A stretch of 64,000 nt of DNA. It comes from Symbiotaphrina buchneri. Its lineage: Eukaryota > Ascomycota > Symbiotaphrinales > Symbiotaphrinaceae. Where the stretch lies: assembly GCA_001599915.1 (NCBI GenBank), contig BCIG01000002.1, forward strand, positions 558,001-622,000, written 5' to 3'. The translations under genes were made by a program, and so were the position numbers. A model generated the notes under the pieces. It ran no database searches. It was not told the origin of the DNA and was given only the letters and a program-made list of their open reading frames with translations. Positions 1-11,544 of the stretch are shown here, one piece after another (positions within the stretch are counted from its first letter, which is position 1; every line of letters starts with the position of its first letter).

Positions 1-189
1 AGGGCCCCGGGCATATATATAGGCAACTGCTCCATTACTGAAAAACTTTCCATATCAACATATCATCTTCCTTGTCCCTGCATATACCTGCAGCTCTAGC
101 CTATTTTCTTGTCCTATTATAGGAGAAAGCGTCATTCTCCAGACCCGGTTACGTCCATTGTTCTCTTTTTTTAGTCTCAATTTCCAACT

Positions 190-2327
190 ATGATGCCGGG
201 ATCTCCCAGTACAAGTCCGAAGGAGAGAAGCCTCCTTTCCCCTGTAAGCACAGCCACTCGAAGTCGAAGATCGTCGTCTACATCCAAAGATGAGGTATAA
301 CTCTGGACACTTATAGCGTCCTGTTTTCCACATATTTCATCATAACTTACACTTTGTGTAGAGGCAAGTTCTCCAGAATGGTTATTCTCGAACGCGCCTC
401 AACAAAAGGGGCAGCAGAAGGGAGAAGACTGGTCTTTGGGTCCTGAAACAAAAGCCGCCGGACGAGCCAGGCCTGGTTGAGTAAGTCATTTCCCCGCGGT
501 TCCTCGACCATTCTACAGTACATGTGTTGAGTCGTGCCAAGTATTGTTTCCGTCCACGGTCTTGGTGGTGATGCTTTCGACACATGGACCGCCAGGGATG
601 GCACCCTATGGCTCAGGGATCTATTACCGAGAACCATCCCTAGAGCAAGGATCATGATTTATGGCTACAACTCGCAGTCAGCCTTCACCACACCGGCGCG
701 GACGATCAAGCACTATGCTTCAAATCTCTTGTACCGGCTTGATCTTCAACGGACTTCTACCAAGCACTCATTGGTACAAGCTATTCCGTTCAAGCGGCAT
801 GTAACTAACCGTTGAACAGGAGGAAGACCGGCCCATCATATTCATTTGTCATTCTTTGGGCGGCATTATCGTCAAGAAGGTCTGCAACGTGGCGTTCCAT
901 CGCGCCTAGTCTTTCTCTGATGTGTTCACTTTAGGCTCTTATCCTGGCTCACGAGCAAGATAAGACATATGGACGCCTTCTTGAAAGGGTGAAAGGCATC
1001 ATGTTTCTGGGAACCCCTCACCGCGGTTCTTCACTCGCTAACTTCGTTTCTACAATCTCGCGGGTAGCTGAAATTGCACCGTTCTGGGATGTTGCGCGCC
1101 GCGGGCTGGTTGACGCTCTGCAGAAGGACTCTGAAGTTCTGACGGAAATCAGTGAGCAGTTCATTAACAGAGTTCCTGGATTGCATATCGTGTCATTCTG
1201 TGAGACGCGGAAGTATCCCGGGCTCAATAAAGTGGTACGCAGAGCTCTCAAAAGCATGCAAAACAAATTATTGACAAATGAAGATTGTCCCTGAAGACTC
1301 AGCTGTCCTCCGTCTGGAGAACGAGGTTCGAGCTTCGATCGAAGCTGATCACAGCGCAATGGTCAAATTCTCGCGTCAAGATACTCAGATCTATGAGCCA
1401 ATCTGGAGAGAACTGCAGAGGATGATCTTACGGTTCACAAACCCCCTACAACCGCGAATGCTGCCAAGTAGGATTCATATGCATCGTAGCGTTCAGCACG
1501 CGCTGATACTCAATGATACAGGATCTCCCACCAGTCCGTCAGTGACCGCGATCAAAGATACTAGAATAGATAAAGCCCTCGTCGCCGCGGACATCCTCGT
1601 ACAGAAGGGATATGCTTTCACGGACTGTGGCCACGGGCATTTTCATATCAGGGGTTGCCCTTTGACAGAGGTAATAATGATCGGGGACTGTTTGATCTAG
1701 CTAACATTCTACTGCCCATAGGATCAAGAGCTCGAACTGTATAGACTTACTCAGGATCTTCATTACGCCCGACAAATTCAGGAGCTAGTCAAATCAGGAG
1801 TGGACCAGCCGCCACAGGGGTCCGATATGGCCCGATCTCCCTCGACGGGCAGCGACCCCTTCAAGCATTCTTCCGATGGCTACCCATCCTGGGTGAACGA
1901 CCTCCTCGACGCCAAAGCGTATGATGGGACCATCGATCGTCATCTGATCCTTCACGTGCTGGACCGCGAGAATCTCTGGGACGATCAGCGGCGCGCTGAC
2001 GAGGCCATCTGGCGGCTTGCGAGGAAGCTGATGTTCCGCGTGGCACGGCACGATATGTTAGCCAAACTAATGGAAGAAAGCGACACGAATTGGAGTGAAA
2101 GCGCCGTCTATTTTGAGTATGGCCCTGGTGGTGAAGAGTCCGCCGAAGGAAAGGTGGAGCAGTTGCTCTTGGCCGCGGTAGAAGACCATCTGGATGATCC
2201 GGCAGTCGGGTACAGGGGCTTCAGCGACGATGAGATAGAACGGCTGTTGGAACGGTTCAATGAAGACGTCGAGAGGGAGACATGGATGGAGGACGGTTGG
2301 AGGAAGATTGTCTTTACTCGAGGTTGA
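190..2327 (+). CDS. Alpha/beta hydrolase (SERAC1/DUF676-like, NLR-effector type)
   Basis: Eight exons: 190-294, 362-480, 542-773, 820-879, 935-1234, 1284-1467, 1522-1670, 1722-2327 (584 aa). After a basic, Ser-rich N-terminus of about 75 residues comes a lipase-like fold: oxyanion segment IVSVHGLGGDAFDTW, nucleophile elbow FICHSLGGIIVKKA, then MFLGTPHRGSS, a late VPEDSAV Asp and EADHSAMVKF His. This looks like a complete Ser-Asp-His triad. The same domain is found as the N-terminal effector of many fungal NACHT/ankyrin or NACHT/TPR (STAND) proteins; here no P-loop or repeats follow. The last 200 residues are acidic and helical and I do not recognise them. A TATA-like AT run lies at 12-21. Substrate is unknown. 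Exon joins are supported by continuous family motifs; the start is the first ATG of a short 5' exon and is less certain. Confidence 0.8.
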
Positions 2328-2781
2328 CCTCGAGACAGGTTGTCACTGAGCGTCTGCTGTTACCCTCACCACAAGGAAGGGTGTCCGTGAGTACATAAGG
2401 TAGTGGGTCTTGAATGTGGTATGTCTAGGGGAGACCTGCGATATTAAGGACACCATGCTGACAATGTTTACAGACGGGAAATAAGACGTCGTGTCGCAGC
2501 AATTGAGGGGATATCAGATTGTATAAGCTGTGCATTGTTCTTGAATTCCCTCGTAAGAGGTCGTGGCGTCCTGGATACCTGTCTGAATATTATGGGCACC
2601 TATCAACTGTTTTCCATCTAACTCAGGCATGTAATAAATCTATATCTAGAACCGCTCCATATGATGACGATCATTCCAAACGTCACCCAATGCACTTGAC
2701 GCCCGCTGTGGTAGTGACTCGTGCCGCGGAAGAACTGAAGAAAGCAACAATGATGTTCATAAACGATGCAATAGCCCGTAA
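2328..2781. other. Convergent intergenic gap, no gene seen
   Basis: This gap separates the 3' ends of two converging genes. I see no convincing coding, RNA or repeat signal beyond the expected 3' UTRs. Confidence 0.6.
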
Positions 2782-4610
2782 TCAAGCCTTGCGCAACAAC
2801 TCCGATACCTCTCGAACGAGCGACTCTTTGGGAAACTTCGACTCCTTGGCGGACACCGTACCAGCAGCGTCCATTGCATCGCAGATATTCAAGACCTCCC
2901 CGTCTGCGGGGGCACAGTAGACCAAGAACCCCAACGCGGCCAGCAGACGTTTGAGCGGTTCTTCCTCCTGTTCTTCGGAGATGGCTTCCAGGAGAGCTGC
3001 TACCAGGGCCACTTGTTCATCTTCGGGCAGCGGCTCATGCTCCTTCTCGGTCCGTTGCTTGAAGTTATATGCTGCTATGTTGAAGGCGAGCGAAGAGGCC
3101 GCAACTCGAACGTTCGCATGTGCTTTGTCCAGGATGTTCGCGGTCGCCAGCTGGATGATTGCAGTCGTGAGAGCCGGAAGCGTCGTAATCTGTTCAGGGT
3201 ACAGTGCAGAGGTGAACAGGTTGCAGCATGCCTGTAAGGTCACCAATCGTAGATTGAATGGCGCTTCTTCGACCCCACGCTCATTGACATAGTTGAGCAG
3301 ACCCAGTAGAGTTGTGTGATCCTTCTCCTCCGCCATGATACCACTGAAACGCGGGTCCGCGAGCGCAACGCGGAACAAGTCAACAAATGCAAAAAGATCC
3401 TCAGGTCGGCTTTGCCCCAGTCTTACACGCAAGAACTCTGCAAATGCCTCCACGTCTGGCAGGGGTGCTTCCCTCGCACCTGATTTCTGGCGGGCAGCAA
3501 CGAAATCGTGCACAGCCATAACAGAGTCTGTAGAACCAGCTGAGCCCATCTTCGCTATTAGCTTTTCCAGTGGTGGCACTTTTCCATATATGATTGGCTG
3601 TAGATTGTTTCTCTGAAGTGTTGGAAGATCAAGCTTGGTATGAGGATGCGGCGGATGCGCCATTTGCAGTAGCATGCGGACGTTCCCTCGTAGCTGTGCT
3701 TCGTTTGCGCCAGACCATTGCTCAAATTTCTGGCCTTTCAGGAAGGTCATGAAGGTCGGCGTCGCCCTTATGCCGTACTTCGACCCCACGTCGAAGGCGT
3801 GCGATATATCCACCTTGATCAAGATGCCCTTGTCTCCAGCCTCTGCTGCAAGTTCGTCATAAGCGGGGTACACAATCTTACAAGGTGGACAAGTGGCACT
3901 AGTGAAGAAAATAACAGCGCAAGTCTCCGAAGCAGCATTCAGTAGCCTTTCGAGGTCCCTTACGTTAGTAACTTGATGGACAATACCCGAACGGGCCTTA
4001 GCAGCTGTAGGCTGTAGAGGCTCGGGCTTGGTTGCACCATTGGTAGTTGCAGGAGCAGCGCCCGCCAGTGGGTTGGCAGCTGGAGGCACCGGGGCTTGTG
4101 TGACCGATCTCATGGAGGCATCAAGCTGAGCGCGGAAAGCCTGACCCATCGGGGTATTGAGAACTTCCTGAGGCAGCGAGGTTATATGAGCAGGTATCCC
4201 TTTCCCAACCAAGAACATGGCGAAATCGTTGCTAAAGTTGTTGCAGTTATGCATAAACAAATCGTAGGACTCTGGGGTGTATATGGCTTTGAGGGACTCC
4301 AGGTATTCCAGAATCACGTCCAAAGGTAGAGATGTCCTCCCAAGAGGTATGACCTCCAGGGGTGGGCCATGGTGGGACGCTCCAGGGTAGCATGTCTGCA
4401 CGCCGGCGCCGAAGAAGTATTCCACGCCACCGAAGACAATGGAGGTATGATAGACGGCATCAATATGGATCCCCAGTAGCGACCGGGGCATCTGTCTGGC
4501 GAGTCCCTGCGACAAAAATTAGCCGCCAGGTTCTATGGCCTATGCAAGGATGACGCAAGGTTACTGTTTACCTTAGATAGATCATAGACGTATTATAGTT
4601 CGACGTCCAT
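2782..4610 (-). CDS. PPPDE peptidase-thioredoxin-PUL protein, in-frame stop in exon 1
   Basis: Exons 4572-4610 and 2782-4506 join in phase 0. The PPPDE (deSUMOylating isopeptidase-like) domain spans about residues 1-150, with the catalytic His in VYHTSIVFGGVEY and Cys in LFMHNCNNFSND. A thioredoxin domain follows near residues 200-300 with an intact CPPC motif (FTSATCPPCKIVYPAY), then a PUL-type helical repeat domain to the end (PUL binds Cdc48/p97). This three-domain order occurs in other ascomycetes. Oddity: exon 1 reads Met-Asp-Val-Glu-Leu, then TAA at 4593-4595, then YVYDLSK joined to GLARQM. Family members have the same peptide without the extra codon, so an in-frame stop sits inside a conserved start peptide. 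If the TAA is real, translation must begin later, for instance at the Met of RQM in exon 2, or the gene is a recent pseudogene. Everything after it is open for 574 codons. Confidence 0.8.
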
Positions 4611-5259
4611 ATTGGCGAACGCAGGAAGCAGAACGATGGAGTATATCGCAGTGATGAAGGCACAGACGGGGTCTTCTTGCTACCGCATGAGAGAGGTAGG
4701 TATGAGTTGTAACGTGTGGAGGTCGACGGCGCGCAGGCGTGCAGGATGGCAGTAAGGCAGGCTTCGAGAAGCGTCGCAACCAACTGACAGTCAGCCTTAT
4801 CGTGTTCGTACCTTTATGCGATTAAGCCACACGGCTTTACTCTTCTTCCGGTATTCCGCATGGTGTATTCCCCTACTCCAGAAAAGGCAAAGTGCCAGGC
4901 TGGCCGGAATTGGTGCCAAGGCGAACAGGGGTCGGCTCCTTCTGCTAAAGCCACTACTCGCGACTCTCCACGAGGGCGAAACCTCCTACTCAATATTATT
5001 GTGATTTTCTGTTCTCGTCCCTGTTGCTTTTGTCATTTGACATCCTTCCATCCTTCCTTTCCCACTCCGTCTGGAGAGAGGATTGACCATCAAAAGCTAA
5101 GGAATTCTGGTCCATGTTTGGATTCTTCCTTGGTGCTCTCAATCGTTCCGTGTAAAGGAACGCCCGTTCATTTGCTTTGCCCCCGCACGCTCTTCACTCA
5201 AGGCCGCTCGTGGCCAAAGGGTGTCGTCCGTTGCGGTTTGCGGTTTCCTTTTCTTTCTT
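4611..5259. other. Divergent promoter region PPPDE gene / GDA1
   Basis: Shared upstream region of two divergent genes. It holds several pyrimidine-rich stretches (about 5010-5080) before the GDA1 start. No further gene is supported. Confidence 0.5.
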
Positions 5260-7073
5260 ATGTCTGGAGCTGCTAGCTTTCGCAGGCGCCCCAGTCTTTG
5301 GTCGTACTTCAGCTTTGGCTCCGCCACTACGAGTCAGGCCGAGTCACTCCCGACGCGAAATCATCCCAACGATCCATTCGAGAAGCCGGACAGGCACCGA
5401 TCGGCAGCTTTTGCAGCCAACGTGAAGGGTGCAATGATGAACCAAGGCCAGCGAGCCCGAAATCTTCGGATTGGCGGCATTGTCGCTTTCTTAGTGGTCG
5501 TTTTGTTCTTCTTGGTGCCGAAGGACCGGGCAAGGGTGGGCAATCTGGTCGGAGGTCTGCTTATCAACATTAAATACTTGTCATCATGTGCTCATACCAT
5601 TCTCAGGCAAAACCTCCGGTTACGGCCAACAAGGGTCCTCAGATCTTGTGTCAAGCGGCGCAAAATGCACGAAGTCCTATTATCCGCACAAACCCCTGAT
5701 CCAATACGCTCTCATGATCGATGCCGGGAGCACTGGGTCGCGCATACATGTGTATCGGTTCAATAATTGCGGACCGACACCCGAACTGGAGCATGAGGAG
5801 TTCAAGATGACTGAGAAAACCCCCGGTGGTTCAGGCCTCAGTTCCTACAAGACCGACGCTGAAGGTGCGGCAAAAAGCTTGGATCCTCTGATGGAAGTGG
5901 CAATGCAGACGGTTCCAGACAACCTGAAGTCTTGCTCGCCCGTAGCGGTCAAAGCTACGGCTGGTTTACGGTTGCTGGGTCCGGAGATGAGCGAGAAGAT
6001 ACTGAATGCCGTGCGGGAGCGCTTGGAGACGGTGTATCCCTTCCCCGTCGTCTCGAAGGAAAGGGGCGGAGTCGAGATTATGGATGGGAAGGATGAGGGT
6101 GTATACGCTTGGATCACGACAAACTATTTGCTTGGCAAAATCGGCGGCCCGGACCACACACCCACTGCTGCGGTCTTCGACCTGGGCGGAGGATCGACGC
6201 AGATCGTTTTCGAGCCAACCTTCAAGAGCGCTTCTGGTGGTATGCCTGAGAAACTGGCGGAAGGTGACCATAAATATGAGCTCAAATTTGGTGGGCGAGA
6301 GTTCACACTCTATCAACATTCTCATCTGGGATATGGTCTCATGTCCGCGCGGCAGACGATCCATAAGGCAATTGTCCAGGCCAAATACGAAAACAATGGC
6401 GCCGATATATCATGGCTGCAGAAGCCAATCATCAACCCTTGCATTGCGCCTAATATGTCGCGAGAAGTCGAGGTGAAATTGGACGCCAGCCATCCTCTGG
6501 GCGAGAGCGTGAAGGTGACCATGGTTGGACCAGCGGATGCTTCGGCTGCTCAGTGCCGTGGAATTGCTGAGAAGATACTTGTTAAGGAAGCGCACTGCGA
6601 GCTAGCCCCTTGCTCCTTCAATGGCGTCCATCAACCGGCCCTCGAAAAAACATTCGCGCGCGAAGATGTCTACGTTTTCTCGTACTTCTACGATCGGACG
6701 AAGCCGCTTGGCATGCCTGAAAGCTTCACCCTTCGAGAACTCCAGGAATTGACAGCAAAGGTCTGCCAAGGAGAGTCGGGCTGGGGTGTTTTCAGCAGCA
6801 TTGAAGGTGCCTTGGGCGAGCTGAGGGATCGGCCAGAATGGTGCTTGGATCTGAACTTTATGTTGGCGTTGTTGCACACGGGTTATGAGATGCCCATTGA
6901 CCGGGAAGTGAAGATAGCAAAGAAGATCAAGGGTAATGAATTGGGATGGTGTTTGGGAGCCAGGTAAGCTATGTGCTCATTCCCTCTCGTTTGCACAGCT
7001 AACAAGTATTAGTCTGCCACTGCTGAGCGAGGACTCTGGCTGGCAATGCCGGGTTAAGGAGGTGACGAAATAG
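5260..7073 (+). CDS. GDA1: Golgi guanosine diphosphatase (apyrase family)
   Basis: Exons 5260-5554, 5607-6963, 7013-7073 (570 aa). Type II membrane protein: a cytoplasmic tail with NDPFEKPDR and MMNQGQRARN, a signal anchor IGGIVAFLVVVLFFLV, then a lumenal GDA1/CD39 domain. Apyrase-conserved regions are visible: ALMIDAGSTGSRIHVYRF, KATAGLRLLG, DEGVYAWITTNYLLG and FDLGGGSTQIVFEP. The enzyme hydrolyses GDP (and UDP) released by Golgi mannosyltransferases to GMP, which is exchanged for incoming GDP-mannose. The last small exon supplies LPLLSEDSGWQCRV, usual for the family; without splicing the protein would end just before it. The start is the first in-frame ATG (MSGAASF); an internal ATG at MMNQGQ is possible but would shorten the tail. 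Confidence 0.93.
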
Positions 7074-7459
7074 ATTAATATTAATGTAGTTATATGGACG
7101 ATGCATTTTGTGCTGTTAGATTTCGACTGAGTCAGAATGCACATTTGTGTCAGTCCGTTTGCACGCCTGTGTGGGCCTTCTCACGGTCCTTAGCGACAGC
7201 GGCTTGTTCTTTCCAGCGGAATGTCTGGACAGCCAGTTCCGTATCTCCGTGAGGCGAGCCAGGCCGTCATGGAGAGCTGAGCAACAGCGCGAACTTCTTG
7301 TCGCTGCCTGGCGGCGTTCGACGGCCCGGCTAGATGTCTAGAGGTTGAATTCAGTCATAGCCGGCCTTACCTTCTCGTCCATGCGCCTCCACCAACAAGA
7401 CTGGACTGGTCTTGTGTGCGTTGTCTTCATATTTGCCAAACCGGTCATGCCAAGTAATA
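7074..7459. other. Convergent intergenic gap
   Basis: 3' flanks of GDA1 and the NOPCHAP1-like gene. Nothing further is recognised. Confidence 0.5.
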
Positions 7460-8246
7460 TCAACCATCTGCCACTTCTTCTATGTGTGGCCGCGCTTTCT
7501 TCTGTTGGCCTAATAGTTGCCCCAGGACATCTCTCTCCTTTGGGTTCAGCGAGTCTGCTGACGGAGAATCATCCTCGTTTGCTTCTTCTGAGCTCTGAAA
7601 GTCGCCGTGGGCCCCAATGTCGCCCACTGGGTCTCTGTGCTCCAGCACCCCTAGTCCGAGGTCCTGTCTGTCGTCAGCATATGAGCATGTTCACCTCAAG
7701 CCCTCCTTTCCTCACCATTTCAATGTAATTCTCACTATGCTCGTCGACGTTTTCAATGACTTTCTCCTCCAACCTCCCAGATATCCGGTCAGCCTCGAGC
7801 TCTTCATTGGCCTGTCGCATGGCCGCCAAGAAGTCCGTAAGCCTGGATTTGAGGGAAGTATTCCCGGCGACCGGGGCGATGTGCGGTCTCGGCACATGGG
7901 GCAGGTTGACCACCCCGGCGGCTGAGTGTGATCCACTATCGCTTTGGTCATCGCTGTCACCAGAGGAGATGCTTTCGTCGCTCGTGGTCCCGTTGCTCGA
8001 CTCTGCGTCGGTCGCTGACTCTGAACTGTCGTCGGCGTCGCTGGACTCGGATGATGACAGACTTTCATCGCTCAGTTCGGTCTCGGAATTACTGCTGCTG
8101 CTACTCCTGCTCGTGCTGGAGACATCCGAACTGGTAGCGACCGCCGTCTGCTCGGCGGTGGTGCTTTTAACTCGTTTGGCCCGTTCGATTGCTGGCATTG
8201 ACTCGGCGCTCAGTGGCCGCTTCCTTTTCTTTGTTGAGGATGCCAT
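7460..8246 (-). CDS. NOPCHAP1/DUF4598-like acidic serine-rich protein
   Basis: Exons 7716-8246 and 7460-7663 (244 aa). The start is MASSTKKRKRPL, a basic nuclear-type N-terminus, followed by a long Ser/Asp/Glu low-complexity tract (about residues 35-110). The conserved part is LKSRLTDFLAAMRQANEEL, then EKVIENVDEHSENYIEM spliced to DLGLGVLE. This arrangement (amphipathic helix with QAN, acidic stretch, hydrophobic D-L-G-L-G-V-L motif) resembles the NOPCHAP1 (C12orf45) family, a chaperone that hands Nop58 to the R2TP complex for box C/D snoRNP assembly. The splice acceptor is fixed by frame: the ACAG just before GACCTCGGA gives the conserved motif, nearer AGs do not. Function is inferred from these short motifs only. 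Confidence 0.7.
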
Positions 8247-9096
8247 GTTCTTTCCTATGTTGTGAAGGCCTCAGCAGGAAGGCGCATTGTGGGATTTAAG
8301 TATATACTTGGAAGGAGCGTCCGAGGGTTTTAAAGGTCAAGCGTCACAGCGGCAAGTCTATTTCGTAGCTCAGATAGGACTAGCGTCACCGGCGGGAAAG
8401 AAAGGCGCGGCTGACTAAGGGAGTTTCTCAGCCTTGCGACACCGAACGCCAGACATCAAATAAGATACACTGTCAGGCCAATCAAAAACAACAGAGTAAT
8501 AGACACAGATGCGGCCGTTGCATAGACAATTCCACGGCGGAGACTAGATCCCTACCGATACCTGGACAATTGATATGGTGTCATCGCAACTGGTCTGCGG
8601 AGGTTGACCCTCCGTTGTCCCAATTTGGCCAGCGTCTTGCGGGGAACAGAATTATGCAAGTTCGGTACTTCGTAGATCGGCGTCACGGGCCGCTGGGAGA
8701 CTTGCTGGAAACATCTATGCAGCGATCCAAGCCGTATTGTGGTCCTGTTTACCTTTTAAGGACGGACCGCTTGGGTCCGGGAGTTCAGCCTGGATGGACG
8801 GCATAGCAAAGCGGGGTCAAGTCATCGCGGATCTACAAACGTCGGATGCTTCTGATCTAACGCCCCGGGAAATGCGGGTTCAGCACCAGCCACTTCTCCA
8901 CGGGTATGATCTCAACCTTCAGCATGGTTACGAGCGGAGTTCGGGCTTCGTAGCATGGCGGATGCTTCTACCCCGCTTCGACGAGTTCCAAAGTTCGGAA
9001 GAAAGTGGCCTCCCCGGATAACAACTCTTATAGCTAGCTGGAGTAGTCCTTGGACCCTCCAGACTTGTGTCCTGCTCGATTCAATCAGGTTGGAAG
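8247..9096. other. Divergent intergenic gap
   Basis: 850 bases between the divergent NOPCHAP1-like and mannanase genes. Short open frames around 8570-9020 carry no recognisable family features and I treat the region as non-coding. Confidence 0.5.
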
Positions 9097-10527
9097 ATGC
9101 AAGTCTTGAGCTCTCTCGTCCAGTTCTTTGCAGTCCTCCACCATATCTGCAGTGCATCAGCCTTCGTGCCCAGCTATGAAGGCCCTAAGGTGCCCATTGG
9201 CTTCACTGGCAAACCCTTCTCACGTACGGTTGGGCGGCTGTTTGAGATTGATGGCCAAGTCGGCTACTGGGCTGGTCTGACCTTCTGGCTTCTGACATGT
9301 ACTTGCTATATTGACTTGTATGCCAGGGACCAACGCATGGTGGCTTTCCCACATGACAGATGATGGAGATGTGGACCAGGCCATTTCTGAGATAGCTGGA
9401 GTGTGTTCCTCCATCACCTCCCTCAAGCTGTGATCAGTGCTGACCTAGCCCAAGTCTGGCTTGAAAGTAGTCCGCGTTTGGGGGTTTGGAATTGTCAACG
9501 AGATTCCGACCGACGGCACCGTGTATTTCCAGCTACTCAATTCCTCAGGGGCATATGTCAACTACGGACCTGATGGTAGATCTCTCGATCTGAGCCGTGC
9601 CTAAAAGTCCAACTGATCTGGGCAGGTCTACAACGGCTAGACTACGTCGTGTCGAGCGCGGAACGACACGGCGTCCAACTCGTCCTGACATTTACTAACA
9701 ATTGGGGTGATTTAGGAGGGAACCCTGCATATATTGCAGCTTTTGGAGGCACTGCAGAGACTTGGTACACTGACTCGAAGTCGCAAGAAGTTTACAGAGA
9801 CTACATCAAGCTGTTGATCGATCGATACGGATCGTCCTCTGCGATCTTCTCCTGGGAGCTCTGCAATGAACCTCGTTGCCATGAATGTGCCACCTCAGTC
9901 ATTACCAATTGGGCCACGGACGTCAGCCAGTATATTAAATCCATAGACAGTTTCCATATGGTCACCCTGGGAGATGAGGGCTAGTTCAATGGTGATTATG
10001 GTGACGGCTCGTACGCCTATAGCGGGATCGAGGGCATCGACTTTGTGCAGAATCTGCAGATCAAGACCCTCGACTACGGCGTTGCGCATTTATACCCCAG
10101 TTCTTGTGAGAAGACTCCATCTTGGCCGTCTGAAGACGCAAGCTGACCACCCAAGGGGGTTACAATTATACTTGGGGAAACGAGTGGATTGAGCAGCATG
10201 ACGACGCAGGGCAGAAAGCTGGCAAAGCCGTAGTGCTCGAGGAATATGGCTCAGACACGCCGCATAATCATATTCCTGATGAAGAGCCGTGGCAAGCGAC
10301 TATACTCGGCCATACCCGTGAGTCTCCGATGTTCTTGTCGGAAAAATTGGGTTACAGAACTGACACGGACAGGCATCGCGATGGATCAATTTTGGCAGTT
10401 TGGGACCAATTTTGCCAGCGGGCCGTCTGACTTTGATGACTTTACCATCTGGTACAACGACACCGAGTATGATGTGCTCGCGAGAGGGCATGCGCTCCTG
10501 ATGGATCTCAAGCCCGCAGTGTTCTAA
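9097..10527 (+). pseudogene. GH5 (subfamily 7-like) endo-beta-1,4-mannanase with one in-frame stop
   Basis: Six exons: 9097-9274, 9327-9400, 9455-9575, 9626-10105, 10156-10317, 10373-10527 (390 codons). A signal peptide MQVLSSLVQFFAVLHHICSA is followed by a GH5 barrel: [29 protein letters not shown], acid/base Glu in [10 protein letters not shown] and nucleophile Glu in VVLEEYG. The enzyme would cleave mannan backbones outside the cell. All five introns have good GT..AG ends and restore family motifs, for example PSS joined to WGYNYTWG. The one defect is TAG at 9982-9984 (codon 244), after VTLGDEG, where relatives carry an aromatic residue (Trp or Phe). The TGG-to-TAG change is a CpA-to-TpA transition on the other strand. 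With the stop, the protein would lack its nucleophile. It could be a fresh pseudogene or a sequencing error. Confidence 0.8.
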
Positions 10528-11544
10528 AGACGATATGGAAGCTCGGGCGAGATCTAGGCTGAAGATCACGCAGCGGAACAAATTGCCGGTCTTTCGTATC
10601 TATTCCGTTTATATCTAAGATAGCATGCAGGTGAAAACATGGTGACTCTTCTCATGGGAAACCTCGTTCACAACGAAGGGTCAATAATAATTAATGTCGT
10701 AAAAGGTACTGCTAAGTATTTGATATCCTGTTTTGGTACTAGCCTCGCCTCCAATGCCCTGGTGCTGATGATGCTGAAACGTGGGCGGAAGCTAAACAAA
10801 GGAGCGGACTCGGCGGGGCGGGTACCCAAACGCACTAAAAGGTACGGCCCGCGAACGTCATTGGAGGATGAGCGGGGAGGCGCTTTGTGTTCAACCAACA
10901 ACCTCGATGGCCGCCATGGACAATGCAATGATCAGGGGCAGGGGTCCGAGGCAATGGGGTTGCAACAACCACCTCCCGGCCTTCAAGGGCTTCTTTTCCT
11001 TCCTTTATGGAGGCTCTCTTTTTTCCCTTCTCCATTTTCGACACTTCACTTTCTGCGGTCAATATATTTAATTTAATAAGTCGTTAAACTTCACAGAGAT
11101 AAGCGGGGCGGCGTGGTGCCTTGATCCCGGTGAAAGGTGAGCTTTATCAATAATGTCCACAGCGCACGTGTGTCTTATTTCCAATCACGTTTCCTCTGTC
11201 GCATGCATATTGCAAGATTTATTATACCACGTATATTCAGTTATCACAAGCCTTCACATGTCCTGTGAAGGCCAATTTTTTTTGATACATAGACGTCGTC
11301 ATCACCATCATCACGAGGGTCTGCCTTTTTCCAACATCTGACCTTGCGCACGATGTTTACGCCGATGAAAACCTGTATGGAAACTTTATGTCCCACAAGA
11401 TATATAGATGGCCAGCCCCTGCCTCACTCCCAGTTATCTCATTGCTTTATTGGCTCCAACTCCCTTGCACTGATACCCAATTCTGTCTGTCTTTTACCAC
11501 ATCTTCTTCAAGGAAGCTGAACAGAAACATATTCAGTGTACACA
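10528..11544. other. Intergenic gap upstream of the eIF4E-like gene
   Basis: About 1 kb between two same-strand genes. I see no coding signal. A short CATCAC-rich run lies near 11296-11315. The last 150 bases are probably promoter and 5' UTR of the next gene. Confidence 0.5.

Noticed and set aside
5221-5259. Earlier start for GDA1
   Set aside because: The frame is open but begins with GTG; the first ATG is at 5260.
10639-11076. Open frame of 145 codons after the mannanase
   Set aside because: No conserved features and unlike the codon usage of neighbours; treated as intergenic.
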